In this document: positions 24,763 through 34,002 of the stretch, one piece after another
Numbering within the stretch: the first letter of the stretch is position 1
Layout of the letters: each line of letters opens with the position of its first letter
NCBI RefSeq assembly: GCF_035581345.1
Contig: NZ_CP141608.1
Span: 3,130,501-3,194,500, forward strand
Length of the DNA stretch: 64,000 bases
Source: Pseudomonas sp. JQ170C
GTDB taxonomy: Bacteria; Pseudomonadota; Gammaproteobacteria; Pseudomonadales; Pseudomonadaceae
Reading direction: 5' to 3'
The notes under the pieces: model-generated
What the model was told of the DNA's origin: nothing
Database searches by the model: none
The model's input: only the letters and a program-made list of their open reading frames with translations
Program-made: the position numbers and the translations under genes

Positions 24763-27147
24763 TTACAACCTGAGTACATGCCTGGCAATGATGTTGCGCT
24801 GCACCTCGCTGGTTCCGCCGTAGATAGAGGTCTTGCGATAGTTGAAGTAGCGCGGCAGCACCACCCCGAGATACGAAGGCCCGGGCCGGGCGTTTGCAGG
24901 ACGGCCCTGGCACTCGGCCCAGGTATCACGGATGAACGCCCAGCCTTGCGGGCCTACCGCTTCGACGGCCAGTTCACTGATCGCCTGCTTGGTTTCGGTA
25001 CCGGCCAACTTGATCATGCTTGAGGCCGAACCAACTGAAGTACCGGAACTGATGCCGGAGAAAATCAGCCTTTCCGTGGCGTCTACCGCCTCGACCTGAA
25101 TCTCCAGGTCGAACAGCTTGCGACGAAAGTCCGCAGCCTGAAGCAACCTGCCGCCATCGTCGGCAGATTCCTGCGCCGCAATCTCCTTCAGTGCGTTGAG
25201 CTGGTAGCGTAGGGACGGGCCATAGGCACCGCCGCGTTCAAACTCCAGCAGGTACTTGGCGCACGTCCAGCCCTGGCCCTCCTCACCCACTCGGTTGCTG
25301 ACCGGAACCCGGACGTTCTCGAAGAACACCTGATTGACTTCCTGCTCGCCCGGCACGGGCCCGTCGAGCAAAGGCACACTGGTGACGGTGATACCGGGGG
25401 TGGTCATGTCCAGCAGCAGGAAAGAAATCCCGTCCTGCTTCCTACTTTCGCGGCTGGTGCGCACCAGGCAGAACATCCAGTCGGCCCACTGGGCGTGCGT
25501 GGTCCAGATTTTAGAGCCGTTGAGCACGTAGTGGTCTCCATCGCGCTCGGCCTTCATTTGCAGCGATGCCAGGTCGGAGCCTGCGCCCGGCTCCGAATAG
25601 CCTTGGCACCAGAAAATCTCCGAGGCCAGGGTCGGCGGCAGAAAGCGAGTTTTTTGCGCCTCGGTACCAAAACGCATGATGACCGGCGCCACCATCTTCA
25701 GGCCCATGGGAGATACCGGCGGGCAACCGGCGGCCGATATTTCTCGTTGGAACAGCATCCGCTGGCTCGGTGTCCACCCCGGCCCGCCATATTCGGTCGG
25801 CCAGTCCGGGGCGGCCCAGCCGCGCTGGTGCAGTTTCTTCTGCCAACGGCGCTGGCCTTCTTTATCGAGAAAGCCGTTTTTCGATTGTTTCATCATTTCC
25901 TGCAAGCCGGGATCGAAGGCTTGCGCGATCCAGGCCTGTACTTCTTTGCAAAATTGCTGCTGATCTACGCACGTTTCGTTTCCATGCTCTGCATGCGTCG
26001 CACCCGCCGCCAGCTCGCCATAACGCCGTAAATGATGATCGACCGAACCCAGTTGCTGCTCGATCACGGTGGCGCGCTTGAAGTAGTGCCCCACGGCCAG
26101 CTCCTCGGTGATACCCATGCCGCCATGAATCTGCACGGCGGCCTGGCCGACAAACTTCAGGGCCTTGCCGACTCGCACCTTGGCCGCACTGGCGGCCATG
26201 GCGCGCTCGCGTGCCGGGGCCGCCAGCTTCAAGCTCGCCACATGGGTCAGGGCCCGTGATTGCTCGATGTGAATGTGCATGTCCACCATGCGGTGCTGCA
26301 ACACCTGGAGCGATCCGATCGACACACCGAATTGTTTGCGCTCGCGGGCATAAGCCAAGGTGTCGGCGAGCATTTTCTGCATGCCGCCAACGGCCTCGGC
26401 GCAGAGTGCAACCAGCGCTTCGTCGAATACGTGCTCCAACAGCAACAAACCGTCGCCAGCCTGACCGATCACGGCATCGGCCGAAACCGCCACATTGTCA
26501 AACCACACATCAGCCGCACGGCCACCATCGACCGTTGGATAGTCCTGGCAACGTACGCCTGGCGAGTGTTTGTCGATCAACAGCAAGCTGACGCCATCGA
26601 GGTCGCGCTGTTCACCCGCCGTCCGGGCTGTAACCAGCAAATGGGTAGCATTGGGCGCCGCCATCACGGCCGTTTTATGGCCGTTGAGCACATAGCCATG
26701 ACCAGCGCCATCGGGGTTGGCCAAGGCACGGGTTTTGATATCGTGCAGGCAGTAACGACTTTGGCGCTCGCCATGGGCACAGGCGATCCGCACCTCGCCT
26801 GCGATGATGCGAGGAATCAAGGCCTCGGCCAGCTCGCCCCCAACCCGCTTGAGCAGACCACCGCCGATCACCACCGTGCCCAGATAAGGCTCCAGCACCA
26901 GGGCGTGACCGAACGCCTGCATCACAATCTGGTTTTCCAGCGCTCCCCCACCCAATCCGCCATAAGACTCGGGAAACGCAGCGGCCAGAATCCCCAGTTG
27001 ATTGGCCAGCGTTTGCCAGCACTCCGGGCGCCAGCCCTCCGTCGAGCCGACGGCGTGCATGCGTTGCTCAAAGCTGTAGTGTTCAGCCAGATAGCGCGAG
27101 AGCAGGTCGCTCAACATCCTTTGTTCTTCACTGCGATCAAAATGCAT
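24763..27147 (-). CDS. Fused double acyl-CoA dehydrogenase (two ACAD domains)
   Basis: At 794 aa this is twice the usual length. Residues 1-380 form one acyl-CoA dehydrogenase unit ending VQIHGGMGITEELAVGHYFK. A linker near 390-410 (NETCVDQQQFCKEVQAW) leads into a second complete unit (WCQGYSEPGAGSDLASLQ, VLNGSKIWTTHAQWADWMFC, ending YGGTSEVQRNIIARHVLRL). The arrangement equals a fusion of the two subunits of the alpha2beta2 enzymes for steroid side-chain CoA esters (FadE34-like). The EGT glutamate of medium-chain enzymes is GGT here. It lies 75 bp downstream of an acyl-CoA ligase in the same direction. Bulky or branched acyl-CoA substrates are inferred from the family, not proven. Confidence 0.85.
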   Translation of the reverse strand: MHFDRSEEQRMLSDLLSRYLAEHYSFEQRMHAVGSTEGWRPECWQTLANQLGILAAAFPESYGGLGGGALENQIVMQAFGHALVLEPYLGTVVIGGGLLKRVGGELAEALIPRIIAGEVRIACAHGERQSRYCLHDIKTRALANPDGAGHGYVLNGHKTAVMAAPNATHLLVTARTAGEQRDLDGVSLLLIDKHSPGVRCQDYPTVDGGRAADVWFDNVAVSADAVIGQAGDGLLLLEHVFDEALVALCAEAVGGMQKMLADTLAYARERKQFGVSIGSLQVLQHRMVDMHIHIEQSRALTHVASLKLAAPARERAMAASAAKVRVGKALKFVGQAAVQIHGGMGITEELAVGHYFKRATVIEQQLGSVDHHLRRYGELAAGATHAEHGNETCVDQQQFCKEVQAWIAQAFDPGLQEMMKQSKNGFLDKEGQRRWQKKLHQRGWAAPDWPTEYGGPGWTPSQRMLFQREISAAGCPPVSPMGLKMVAPVIMRFGTEAQKTRFLPPTLASEIFWCQGYSEPGAGSDLASLQMKAERDGDHYVLNGSKIWTTHAQWADWMFCLVRTSRESRKQDGISFLLLDMTTPGITVTSVPLLDGPVPGEQEVNQVFFENVRVPVSNRVGEEGQGWTCAKYLLEFERGGAYGPSLRYQLNALKEIAAQESADDGGRLLQAADFRRKLFDLEIQVEAVDATERLIFSGISSGTSVGSASSMIKLAGTETKQAISELAVEAVGPQGWAFIRDTWAECQGRPANARPGPSYLGVVLPRYFNYRKTSIYGGTSEVQRNIIARHVLRL

Positions 27148-27222
27148 CGGCCCATACCTGTGTTCGTTGACGACGGTTTCAGTTCACCCTGGGGTGAGAC
27201 TCATGCCTGAGCGAGCGACGCA

Positions 27223-28764
27223 TCAGCTGACACCACGACAGTAAGACTCGCGCAGATCGCGCTTAAGGATCTTGCCGGCGGCAGACAGCGGCAGGCTGTC
27301 GACGAAGGCAACGCTTTTCGGGCACTTGTAGCCGGCGATGCGTTGCCGGCAATGCTCGATGATGTCCGAGTCACTGGCATCGACACCAGGCTTGAGGACG
27401 ATGATCGCGTGCACGGCCTCACCCCAGCGCTCACTCGGAACGCCGATCACCGCGCAACTCCCTACCGCCGCGTGACTGGCGAGTGCGTTCTCGACTTCCG
27501 CCGAGTAGATGTTCTCGCCACCGCTGACAATCATGTCCTTGAGACGGTCGACGATGAACAGGTAACCCTCTTCGTCCAGGTACCCGCCATCACCGGTGTT
27601 CAGCCAGCCACCTGACAAGGCGTGGGCCGATTCCTTCGGGCGATTCCAGTATCCCGACATGACGTTCGCCCCCATGACCTGGATTTCACCGACCGTGTGG
27701 CGAGGCACTTCGTTGTAGTCCTCGTCGACAATACGAACCGACACACCCATCACGGATCGTCCGGCCGAACGTATCCGGCCGCTGGCGATGCCTTCAGCGC
27801 TGTGGCTTTCCGGGCCATTGTTGGAGATGAGCGAAGTTTCGGTCATGCCGTAACCATGAATGAACGCTACGCCCGGCAGCCGCTCAAGGGTCAACTCCAA
27901 CAGGGGTGCGGTAATAGGCGACGCACCGTAGGACAAGCGCCTGAGGCTGCTCAGGTCATAGCGGGCAAAGTCGGGATGGGTAATCAGCGCCTGAAGCATG
28001 GTCGGCACCAGCACCATCTCCACCACGCGTTCTCGCTCAATGGTCTGCAACACGGCCAGCACATCGAACGCAGGCAGGATGACGTGTGGCTGTCCGGCGA
28101 CCAGTTGAAGGATGACGCGTCCCAGGGAGGCGATATGAAACATCGGCGCCACATGCAATACCGACGCACCCTCCCCAATCGACTGGCCCGCCAGGCGAGA
28201 GATGGCCGACGACCACAGATTCAAGTGTGTTTGAATCACGCCCTTCGGTCGGCCGGTTGTACCGCCGGTGTACATGATGGAGGCAATGTCGCCACCGCCC
28301 CGATTGAGATCTTGCATGGGCGCGTTGTCAGCGATCAGTTGCTCGAACGAGAGCATGCCTGCCGGGGTGGTACCTTCGCCCATGTGAATCATCAATGGCG
28401 GACACTTCGCCGAGGCACCGATGGCTTCGGCCATCGAGAGGTAGTTGTCATCGACAAACAGAATGCGAGTATCGCAGTCATCCAGCGAGTAGAGGATTTC
28501 CGGCACGCTCCAGCGGATGTTCACCGGATTGATCACCCCGCCGCCCCACCAGATCGAAAGCATGAGTTCTATGTAGCGGTCGGCGTTCAGAGCCAGTATG
28601 CCGACGCGGTCGTTGTCAGTCATTCCCAGGTTACGCAGGCCGCTGGCCATACTGGACACCCGCGCGTGAATCTCGCGGTAAGTACGGTGCCGTCCACGGA
28701 ACGTCGTCGCGATCCGATCAGGGTGAATTTGCAAGGATCGATGCAGGCCTTGGGTCAGGTACAT
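27223..28764 (-). CDS. AMP-forming acyl-CoA synthetase (ligase 1)
   Basis: This 513-aa adenylate-forming enzyme has the P-loop MYTGGTTGRPKGV (near 170), the GYGMTET motif, the STGD-like NTGDGGYLDEEGYLFIVDRLKD hinge and the catalytic Lys region PLSAAGKILKRDLRE near the C-terminus. It should activate a carboxylic acid to its CoA thioester using ATP. The ribosome site is AGAGGCGAG. The next gene is the fused double acyl-CoA dehydrogenase, so the two would activate and then desaturate the same acid. The upstream DUF1254 pair is separated by a 209-bp gap with a hairpin. Chain length or ring preference cannot be read off. Confidence 0.9.
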   Translation of the reverse strand: MYLTQGLHRSLQIHPDRIATTFRGRHRTYREIHARVSSMASGLRNLGMTDNDRVGILALNADRYIELMLSIWWGGGVINPVNIRWSVPEILYSLDDCDTRILFVDDNYLSMAEAIGASAKCPPLMIHMGEGTTPAGMLSFEQLIADNAPMQDLNRGGGDIASIMYTGGTTGRPKGVIQTHLNLWSSAISRLAGQSIGEGASVLHVAPMFHIASLGRVILQLVAGQPHVILPAFDVLAVLQTIERERVVEMVLVPTMLQALITHPDFARYDLSSLRRLSYGASPITAPLLELTLERLPGVAFIHGYGMTETSLISNNGPESHSAEGIASGRIRSAGRSVMGVSVRIVDEDYNEVPRHTVGEIQVMGANVMSGYWNRPKESAHALSGGWLNTGDGGYLDEEGYLFIVDRLKDMIVSGGENIYSAEVENALASHAAVGSCAVIGVPSERWGEAVHAIIVLKPGVDASDSDIIEHCRQRIAGYKCPKSVAFVDSLPLSAAGKILKRDLRESYCRGVS

Positions 28765-28909
28765 ACTCGCCTCTGATTGCGCTTATTGTTGGATTCATCG
28801 CGTACTGACCACACGATGCTAGGCGAATGCAGAGGGCTTAATCTTGGTTCAAAGGGATGCTTGCCGGTATCGTTCAAAAGAACCAGCAGATGGGCCAGGG
28901 TGTGGATGT

Positions 28910-28932
28910 CACCGGCACGGGGAGTGCCGGTG
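28910..28932. terminator. Hairpin after DUF1254 short gene
   Basis: Perfect 9-bp arms CACCGGCAC / GTGCCGGTG with a 5-nt loop lie 42 bp beyond the stop of the gene ending at 28974. A U-run is missing, so termination is uncertain. The rest of the gap 28765-28973 shows nothing recognisable. Confidence 0.45.
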
Positions 28933-28973
28933 TCGTGGGTCCACCACAGGAAAACGCGAACGTGGAACCCGGG

Positions 28974-30005
28974 TTACGACCCTTCAACCACCGCCTCAGG
29001 AAACTGCCAGGTGCCATCGAGCACCGTCGCCTGCGGCTTGTACAGTCGCACCATGTAGTTCCACCCCGGCGTGACCGGCAGGCAGTTGCTGACTTGGGGC
29101 TCGCAACCGCCGAACTGCACGGCAATGCTGCCGTCGCGTTCCCGCTTCGCGGTCAGGTTGTTCAAGGTGTAGCGGTTCTGCGCATTGGGCTCAAAGTAAC
29201 CGGCCGCGTTATAGATGCTGATGGACCAGAAAGCGTCCACCGGCACGTCTTTGACCACCAGGCGGTAACGGGTGGCGCCATCGTTTCGTTTCGGCGTCAC
29301 CGAGAAGTAGTAGGCATCCTGCGCAGGGTTTCCGCCCCAGGCGGATGCACTGCCGATGAGGTGGCGCACCGGATCGACTTCTTGAGGCTTGCCGAACATC
29401 CCCCGTGAATCAGGCACTGTCGCCGCCAGTGCGAGCAGTGAGGTCCGTACGGCATCCAGGCTTGCCTGTTCCCACCGCGGAACGTCGAATTTACCCGGGC
29501 CATTGTGCTGCTCCACGGCTATCTGGTCCTGAAGGGCGTGGGCGCGTTGCATGTCGTCGGCCGACGCCGGGTCGACCAGGGTGCGGACACCCAGCAGGAC
29601 ATAACGTGTGCCAATCGACTCGCGGCTGAACTGGTAACGACCGGGTTTGTACATCAAGGGTTGCGTGTACTGATCTTCGTTGATGGCGATCAGCGAGAAA
29701 TAGCGCTGGCCGGCGTCGGGCAGCGTGACGGTGACCGGCCCGGCATCCAGGTCGAACACCGCCGATGAGTACAGGGTGTCGCGGTTCGGGCGGATCACTA
29801 CCTGGGTGTCGACCGGCACCAGCGCCCGATTGTGGACGAATGTGCCGAAGCCGCCACGGGCAACGACGCGACTGAAGAATTTATCCGATTCGGCGCGCAC
29901 GAAGTTGTCCGCTGTCACCGGCGTAGCCGGTGGCGACGCGGCGTTCCCGAAGCACAGCGGCGCGATCAGAATGAGCCCGAGCACAGGCGCTTTGAACATC
30001 GTCAT
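28974..30005 (-). CDS. DUF1254/DUF1214 family secreted protein, short form (copy 2)
   Basis: ATG at 30005 has AGGA 8 bp upstream and leads into a signal peptide; the frame is open further upstream but without support. The 343-aa product shares the layout of the copy at 7285: DNFVRAESDKFFSRVVARGG, VVIRPNRDTLYSSAVFDLDA, PVDAFWSISIYNAAGYFEPN and the QFGGCEPQVSNCLPVTPGWN end. It is 36 bp downstream of the long form, mirroring the pair at 5826-8307. Likely periplasmic, function unknown. Confidence 0.83.
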   Translation of the reverse strand: MTMFKAPVLGLILIAPLCFGNAASPPATPVTADNFVRAESDKFFSRVVARGGFGTFVHNRALVPVDTQVVIRPNRDTLYSSAVFDLDAGPVTVTLPDAGQRYFSLIAINEDQYTQPLMYKPGRYQFSRESIGTRYVLLGVRTLVDPASADDMQRAHALQDQIAVEQHNGPGKFDVPRWEQASLDAVRTSLLALAATVPDSRGMFGKPQEVDPVRHLIGSASAWGGNPAQDAYYFSVTPKRNDGATRYRLVVKDVPVDAFWSISIYNAAGYFEPNAQNRYTLNNLTAKRERDGSIAVQFGGCEPQVSNCLPVTPGWNYMVRLYKPQATVLDGTWQFPEAVVEGS

Positions 30006-30041
30006 GGTCTTGATCCTGTCGTGGTAGTTGCGAACACACAT

Positions 30042-31448
30042 TCAATCGGCGCGCTGAATTTTCGGCGCTTGCCAACGGCCGTCGAGGGCCTCGGGTTGCG
30101 GCCAGTACAGCCGGCCGGCGATGTAGAACGGGCCATCGGGCGCCGGGAGCCAGTTGGCCTGTTTGCCCTGCTCCGGCTGTTGATGCTGGATATACAAGGT
30201 GATGCCGCCGTCCGGGTCGCGCTTGAGGTTCGCCAGTATGGGCGAGTTGATCAGGTAGCGGTTCAACGGATTGGCAACCAGCAAACGCTGGGCGTCATAA
30301 AGGGTCAACGACCAGAACGCATTGACCGGTGGCAGCTGGCCAGGGGCGAAACGCAGCGTGTAGCGGTGCTGCGACGCGTCCAGCCGCTGTCCGCCGGCGT
30401 CCAGGTAGAACGGTGGGTAGAGGGTCTCCTCCCGGTCATTGCCGTAGAGGCCGGTGACGGTGGCGCGCATGCGGTAGAGGTAGTTGTTGCCCAGGAACTC
30501 GCGACTGCCGAGAAAGCGCGAGGTAGAGACCTCCCCCCGGGCGACTTGCTGGCCCAGCGCCTCGAAGTCCTTCCAGGCATCCGCCATGCCGGCCTTGATG
30601 GCCGCGCGGATGTCCTCGGGCAAGCCACCCTCATCGAAGTTCAGCCCCGGACCGATGCCCAGGGGGGCAAAGCGCTTCATCAGCTGGACTTCCGATGGAT
30701 GCACCGGGCTGAAACCGAGGACGAAGTTCAACTGCTTGAAGAAGTTCAGGCTGGTGCGCTCCGCTTCGGCGCTCAGTGGCACGAGGAAATCGACAGCAGG
30801 CGCCGGCTGTGGCGCGGGCTTTCCCAGGAACGCGGACAGTGGCTGGACCTTGTAGCCGGCCTGTATCCGCTTGACGTTTTCAAGGTCGTCGGGCCCTTCC
30901 AACTGGGTGCGATAGAACACAAAGGCAAAGCGGGTTTCGCTGCGAAATACCCGGTCGATGCCCGCGGGCACGGTGCCCTTCCAATCGGGCCCGGCGAGCA
31001 GGAAGGTCCCGCCAGCGTTGCCGGTGGTGCGGCTGCCGACGTAGCCGAAGTTGTAGGTGTAGGCGTCGACGAACTGCGCCGAGTAGTAACGCCCCGCCTC
31101 CACGGGCGGCAGGGTCAGTACCAGCGGCTCGCTGCGCAGGTCTGCCCCAAGCTGTGAGTAGGGTGTGTCGGCGTTGGGCGTTGGATAGGCTTTGTCGTCC
31201 GGGGTGTAGATGCGCGCCGTGTTATGCAGGGTGTTCCAGGGCGCCTTGAACTCCGGGTGCTGGCGGTCCTGGAAGTAGGTGTACTGCACGCGGTAGTGGT
31301 CCACCAGCGGAAAACCATAGATGTAGGCTTGTTTGGCGATCACACGGGCCTGGGCCGGTGTCAGCGCATCGGCAACCGACAACTGGGCCTGGGTGAGCAT
31401 CGTCAGCACTGCAAACATGACAATGCGTTTGAGCGTGTTCCTGTTCAC
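30042..31448 (-). CDS. DUF1254/DUF1214 family secreted protein, long form (copy 2)
   Basis: The best start is GTG at 31448, with AAGGAG 7 bp upstream and a signal peptide directly after it; the upstream reading frame overlaps a palindromic operator. The 468-aa product is closely similar to the protein at 5826 throughout (AKQAYIYGFPLVDHYRVQYT, TPNADTPYSQLGADLRSEPL, GIGPGLNFDEGGLPED, PDGPFYIAGRLYWPQPEALD). The long-short pair is therefore a duplicated cassette. A CCCCC-N9-GGGGG box lies 93 bp upstream. That box has no counterpart near the first copy, so the two cassettes probably respond to different regulators. Confidence 0.85.
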   Translation of the reverse strand: MNRNTLKRIVMFAVLTMLTQAQLSVADALTPAQARVIAKQAYIYGFPLVDHYRVQYTYFQDRQHPEFKAPWNTLHNTARIYTPDDKAYPTPNADTPYSQLGADLRSEPLVLTLPPVEAGRYYSAQFVDAYTYNFGYVGSRTTGNAGGTFLLAGPDWKGTVPAGIDRVFRSETRFAFVFYRTQLEGPDDLENVKRIQAGYKVQPLSAFLGKPAPQPAPAVDFLVPLSAEAERTSLNFFKQLNFVLGFSPVHPSEVQLMKRFAPLGIGPGLNFDEGGLPEDIRAAIKAGMADAWKDFEALGQQVARGEVSTSRFLGSREFLGNNYLYRMRATVTGLYGNDREETLYPPFYLDAGGQRLDASQHRYTLRFAPGQLPPVNAFWSLTLYDAQRLLVANPLNRYLINSPILANLKRDPDGGITLYIQHQQPEQGKQANWLPAPDGPFYIAGRLYWPQPEALDGRWQAPKIQRAD

Positions 31449-31541
31449 GAGCAACTCCTTGTAGCGGGCTGGCGAGCCGGGAGCCTGGCGCGCCTGCCCC
31501 GGCGTTGTGAACCGATGGTCCCCCACACCCGCAAAAGCACG

Positions 31542-31560
31542 CCCCCTCCAGTCGAGGGGG
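31542..31560. promoter_or_regulatory. CCCCC-N9-GGGGG operator (site b)
   Basis: CCCCCTCCA and GAGGGGG arms form a palindrome centred about 103 bp upstream of the GTG at 31448. Both five-base arms are intact. Confidence 0.6.
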
Positions 31561-31584
31561 ATCGGCTGTTACGCGCCAGCCAGC

Positions 31585-31700
31585 AAACAAGGAAAAATGG
31601 TTCTTCACGGAATTCCGGGGATTGTGACGCTTGTATTGGTGTTGCGGGCTGCGGGCTGCGGGCTTATCCATTTCATGCGGTGAGGCTGACGGCGGCGCCT
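31585..31700. repeat. Degenerate dispersed-repeat remnant (matches 18525-18625)
   Basis: It shares TTCACGGAATTCCG, TTGGTG, GGGCTTATCC and GGTGAGGCTGACG-like blocks with 18525-18625. The stretch TATCCATTTCATGCGG matches the end of the 306-bp element at 49098. It is an eroded repeat in the 855-bp non-coding interval 31449-32303. Confidence 0.45.
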
Positions 31701-31743
31701 GTGAGGACGCATCTTCGAGATCAACGTCCACTACCAACAGGCA

Positions 31744-31893
31744 GGTAGGAGCGGGCTCGGTGGGAGCGGGCTTGCCCCGCGATAGGCCCCAGAGTCATGC
31801 ACATCCAGACGCAACGCTGAAGCGGGATCACCGGCAGGCATTAATCTATCGGCAAAATTCAAAATCCATCGCGGGGCAAGCCCGCTCCCACCG
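31744..31893. repeat. REP cluster
   Basis: A truncated and a complete REP (GTGGGAGCGGGCTTGCCCCG) at 31744-31785 face an inverted REP at 31868-31891. The doublet sits beside the 306-bp repeat. Confidence 0.8.
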
Positions 31894-31914
31894 GCGGGGA
31901 TTGCCACGGCCTGG

Positions 31915-32220
31915 CCCTGCTCTTGATCTTGATCTTCATACACGAACGTTCAGACGCCGCGGAGTGCGACTTCAGGAGGCCGAGTGGAGGTGCCTGTAGG
32001 GGCAGTGCGCAGCACCTTCGGCGTAGCCGAAGACGCGAGACGTAGACTTGGCGAAGCAAGTCGTAGGCCGCGTGGCCCCGGAAGGCGCCGGAGCGAGGGG
32101 ACCCGGAGCGCAGCGTAGGGCCGTATGCAGGAGCGAGCGGTTTTGCCTACTTTTCCCAAGAGAAAAGTAGGCCGCCGTAAGGGCGGAAGGGGCCGGCAGC
32201 GTCGCCACATGGAATGGATA
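31915..32220. repeat. About 306-bp dispersed repeat, copy 1 (inverted match to 49098-49403)
   Basis: From CCCTGCTC to ATGGATA this block matches the reverse complement of 49098-49403 almost base for base. It contains several hairpins: CTTCGGC-GTA-GCCGAAG, GACTTG / CAAGTC and CTACTTTT / AAAAGTAG. Short CCAAAA repeats (about 32226-32247) abut it, as GGTGTT repeats abut the other copy. Open frames inside look like shadows. It resembles dispersed non-coding repeat families of P. fluorescens-group genomes. Confidence 0.8.
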
Positions 32221-32303
32221 ATCTCGCAAGACCAAAACCAAAACCAAGACCTGAATCACACACCCCAGAACTCAGTGAGGAGCCCAAAAAAACGCCCGAA
32301 GGA

Positions 32304-32741
32304 TCAGTCCACCAGCCTGAGCAACTCGTCACGAATCAACCGGGGTATGGCAACCGGCGCGTTGCTGCTGCGATCCACGTACACATAGACCACGTAGCCC
32401 AGTGCGCACGCCTCGTCCTCGTCGTTGCGGAAAACCCCCAGCTCATACCGCGCGCTGCTGTTGCCCAGGTGGGTGATACGCAACCCCACCGTCACATCGT
32501 CGGGAAAGGTGATGGGCGAGAGGAAGGTGCAGCTGGACTCGACGATCAAGCCAATGACCGGGCTGTTGCCGATGTCCAGGGTGCCCTGGCCCACCAGAAA
32601 ATGACTGATGGCCGAATCGAAGAACGAGTAGTAGACGATGTTCTGCACATGGCCGTAGGAATCATGGTCTGCCCAGCGGGTGCCGACGGTGTAGCTGTAG
32701 CGAAAGTCCTCGCGACGGGGACGGTAGGCCTTGCGACTCAT
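32304..32741 (-). CDS. Acyl-CoA thioesterase, 4HBT hotdog family
   Basis: This 145-aa single hotdog domain has the 4-hydroxybenzoyl-CoA thioesterase signature RWADHDSYGHVQNIVYYSFFD (residues 22-42, with Asp25/Asp27 and Gly30-His31). It should hydrolyse acyl- or aryl-CoA to the free acid and CoA. Its ATG overlaps the stop of the iron alcohol dehydrogenase by 4 bp (ATGA), so the two are translationally coupled and likely act in one route. The natural CoA ester is not predictable. Confidence 0.87.
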   Translation of the reverse strand: MSRKAYRPRREDFRYSYTVGTRWADHDSYGHVQNIVYYSFFDSAISHFLVGQGTLDIGNSPVIGLIVESSCTFLSPITFPDDVTVGLRITHLGNSSARYELGVFRNDEDEACALGYVVYVYVDRSSNAPVAIPRLIRDELLRLVD

Positions 32742-33889
32742 AGTATTTCTCCGTAGAGGGCTTGTACGTCGGCCAGCGTCACCGCACGCGGATTGTTGCC
32801 GAGCAGGCGCGACTGCTTCATCGCATCCTCTGCCAGGGCCTGGATATCGTCCTCGCCGATTCCCACGTCGCGCAGCCGGGTCGGCAGCTTCAGGTTACCC
32901 GCCAGGCTCCCCAGATGATCGGTCAGGGCACGGGCCCTTTGCAGCTCACTGCCGCCCACGTCCGGCAGTACGATTGCGGCCAACTGCGCGTAGAGCGGCG
33001 CCGCCGCCTCCAGGTTGAAGCGCATCACAGCCCCCAGCAGCAGTGCGTTGGACACCCCGTGCGGCACATGGAAGCGCGCGCCGATCGGGTAGGCCAGTGC
33101 ATGGACCGCCGCCACCGGCGAGTTGGCAAAGGCCATCCCGGCCAGGCAGGCCCCCAGTAACATGCTTTCCCGGGCCGCCAGGTCAGTGCCGTCGCGGCAG
33201 GCTTGATCGAGGTTGGCGCACAGCATGCGCAGGGCATCCTTGGCCAGGCAGTCGGAGAGCGGATTCTTCAGATGGCGGCTGGTGTAGGCTTCAACCGCAT
33301 GGACAATGGCGTCGATACCGGTCGCGGCAGTGATGTGTGCAGGCAGCCCCAGGGTCAGCTCGGCATCCAGCACGGCCAGGTCGGGCAGCAGGGTTGACGA
33401 AATCACCACGTTCTTCTCGCCAGCGCCGGTGGTGACCACCGACACGGCCGTCACCTCCGAGCCAGTGCCGGCAGTGGTTGGCACCAGGATCAATGGCAGG
33501 CGCGTGCCCTTGCTCTGGTTGATGCCGTAGATCTGTGTCAGTTGCTCACCGCTGCGCAACAACAGCGCCGCCAGCTTGGCGGCATCCAGCGAACTGCCGC
33601 CGCCAAAACCGATGACGCAATCGGCGCCGCAGGCCCTGCCCGCTTCCACCGCCGCCAGGATCACCGACTCCGGCGGGTCGGCCAGCACCTCGGAAAATAC
33701 CCGCACCGGCACGTCTGCAGCGGCAAGACCGGCCAGCACCCGGTCGAGCAACCCGGCAGCCACGACCCCGGCATCGGTCACCAGCAGCACGGAGCTGGCG
33801 CCCAGGTTGTGCACCTGCGTGGCAAGGCGGCTGGCGCCACCGCGCTCGATGATGATCGAACGGGTGGTATTGAAGACCATTGATAACAT
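32738..33889 (-). CDS. Iron-containing alcohol dehydrogenase (ErcA-like)
   Basis: ATG at 33889 has AGAGG 9 bp upstream and gives the usual family length of 383 aa; an in-frame extension upstream runs through an operator. The nucleotide-binding motif is GFGGGSSLDAAK and the metal-binding region is GIDAIVHAVEAY with HALAYPIGARFHVPHG (Asp and three His). It belongs to the group III iron/zinc alcohol dehydrogenases and resembles P. aeruginosa ErcA, which acts in ethanol-oxidation signalling, so a regulatory as well as catalytic role is possible. It is coupled to the downstream thioesterase and divergent from a ThDP enzyme across a 294-bp region containing a CCCCC-N9 box. Confidence 0.88.
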   Translation of the reverse strand: MLSMVFNTTRSIIIERGGASRLATQVHNLGASSVLLVTDAGVVAAGLLDRVLAGLAAADVPVRVFSEVLADPPESVILAAVEAGRACGADCVIGFGGGSSLDAAKLAALLLRSGEQLTQIYGINQSKGTRLPLILVPTTAGTGSEVTAVSVVTTGAGEKNVVISSTLLPDLAVLDAELTLGLPAHITAATGIDAIVHAVEAYTSRHLKNPLSDCLAKDALRMLCANLDQACRDGTDLAARESMLLGACLAGMAFANSPVAAVHALAYPIGARFHVPHGVSNALLLGAVMRFNLEAAAPLYAQLAAIVLPDVGGSELQRARALTDHLGSLAGNLKLPTRLRDVGIGEDDIQALAEDAMKQSRLLGNNPRAVTLADVQALYGEIL

Positions 33890-33983
33890 CGGACAAGACC
33901 TCTGAAAGGGTGGATTGACCACCTCCGCCTGTCGGGCGTGAGGCGCAACGCCCCTATCCTGGAGGCTTGCCCTGGTGGTCATA

Positions 33984-34002
33984 CCCCCTCCTTTGGAGTG
34001 GC
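33984..34002. promoter_or_regulatory. CCCCC-N9 operator (site c), divergent region
   Basis: CCCCCTCC-TTT-GGAGTGG forms an imperfect palindrome with a perfect CTCC/GGAG inner part. It is 94 bp upstream of the alcohol dehydrogenase start and 181 bp upstream of the ThDP gene start, so its spacing fits the dehydrogenase promoter. Confidence 0.55.

Noticed and set aside
31915..32220. Small proteins encoded in the 306-bp repeat
   Set aside because: Several overlapping frames are open on both strands of both copies, with no ribosome sites. The sequence is conserved as hairpins rather than as codons.
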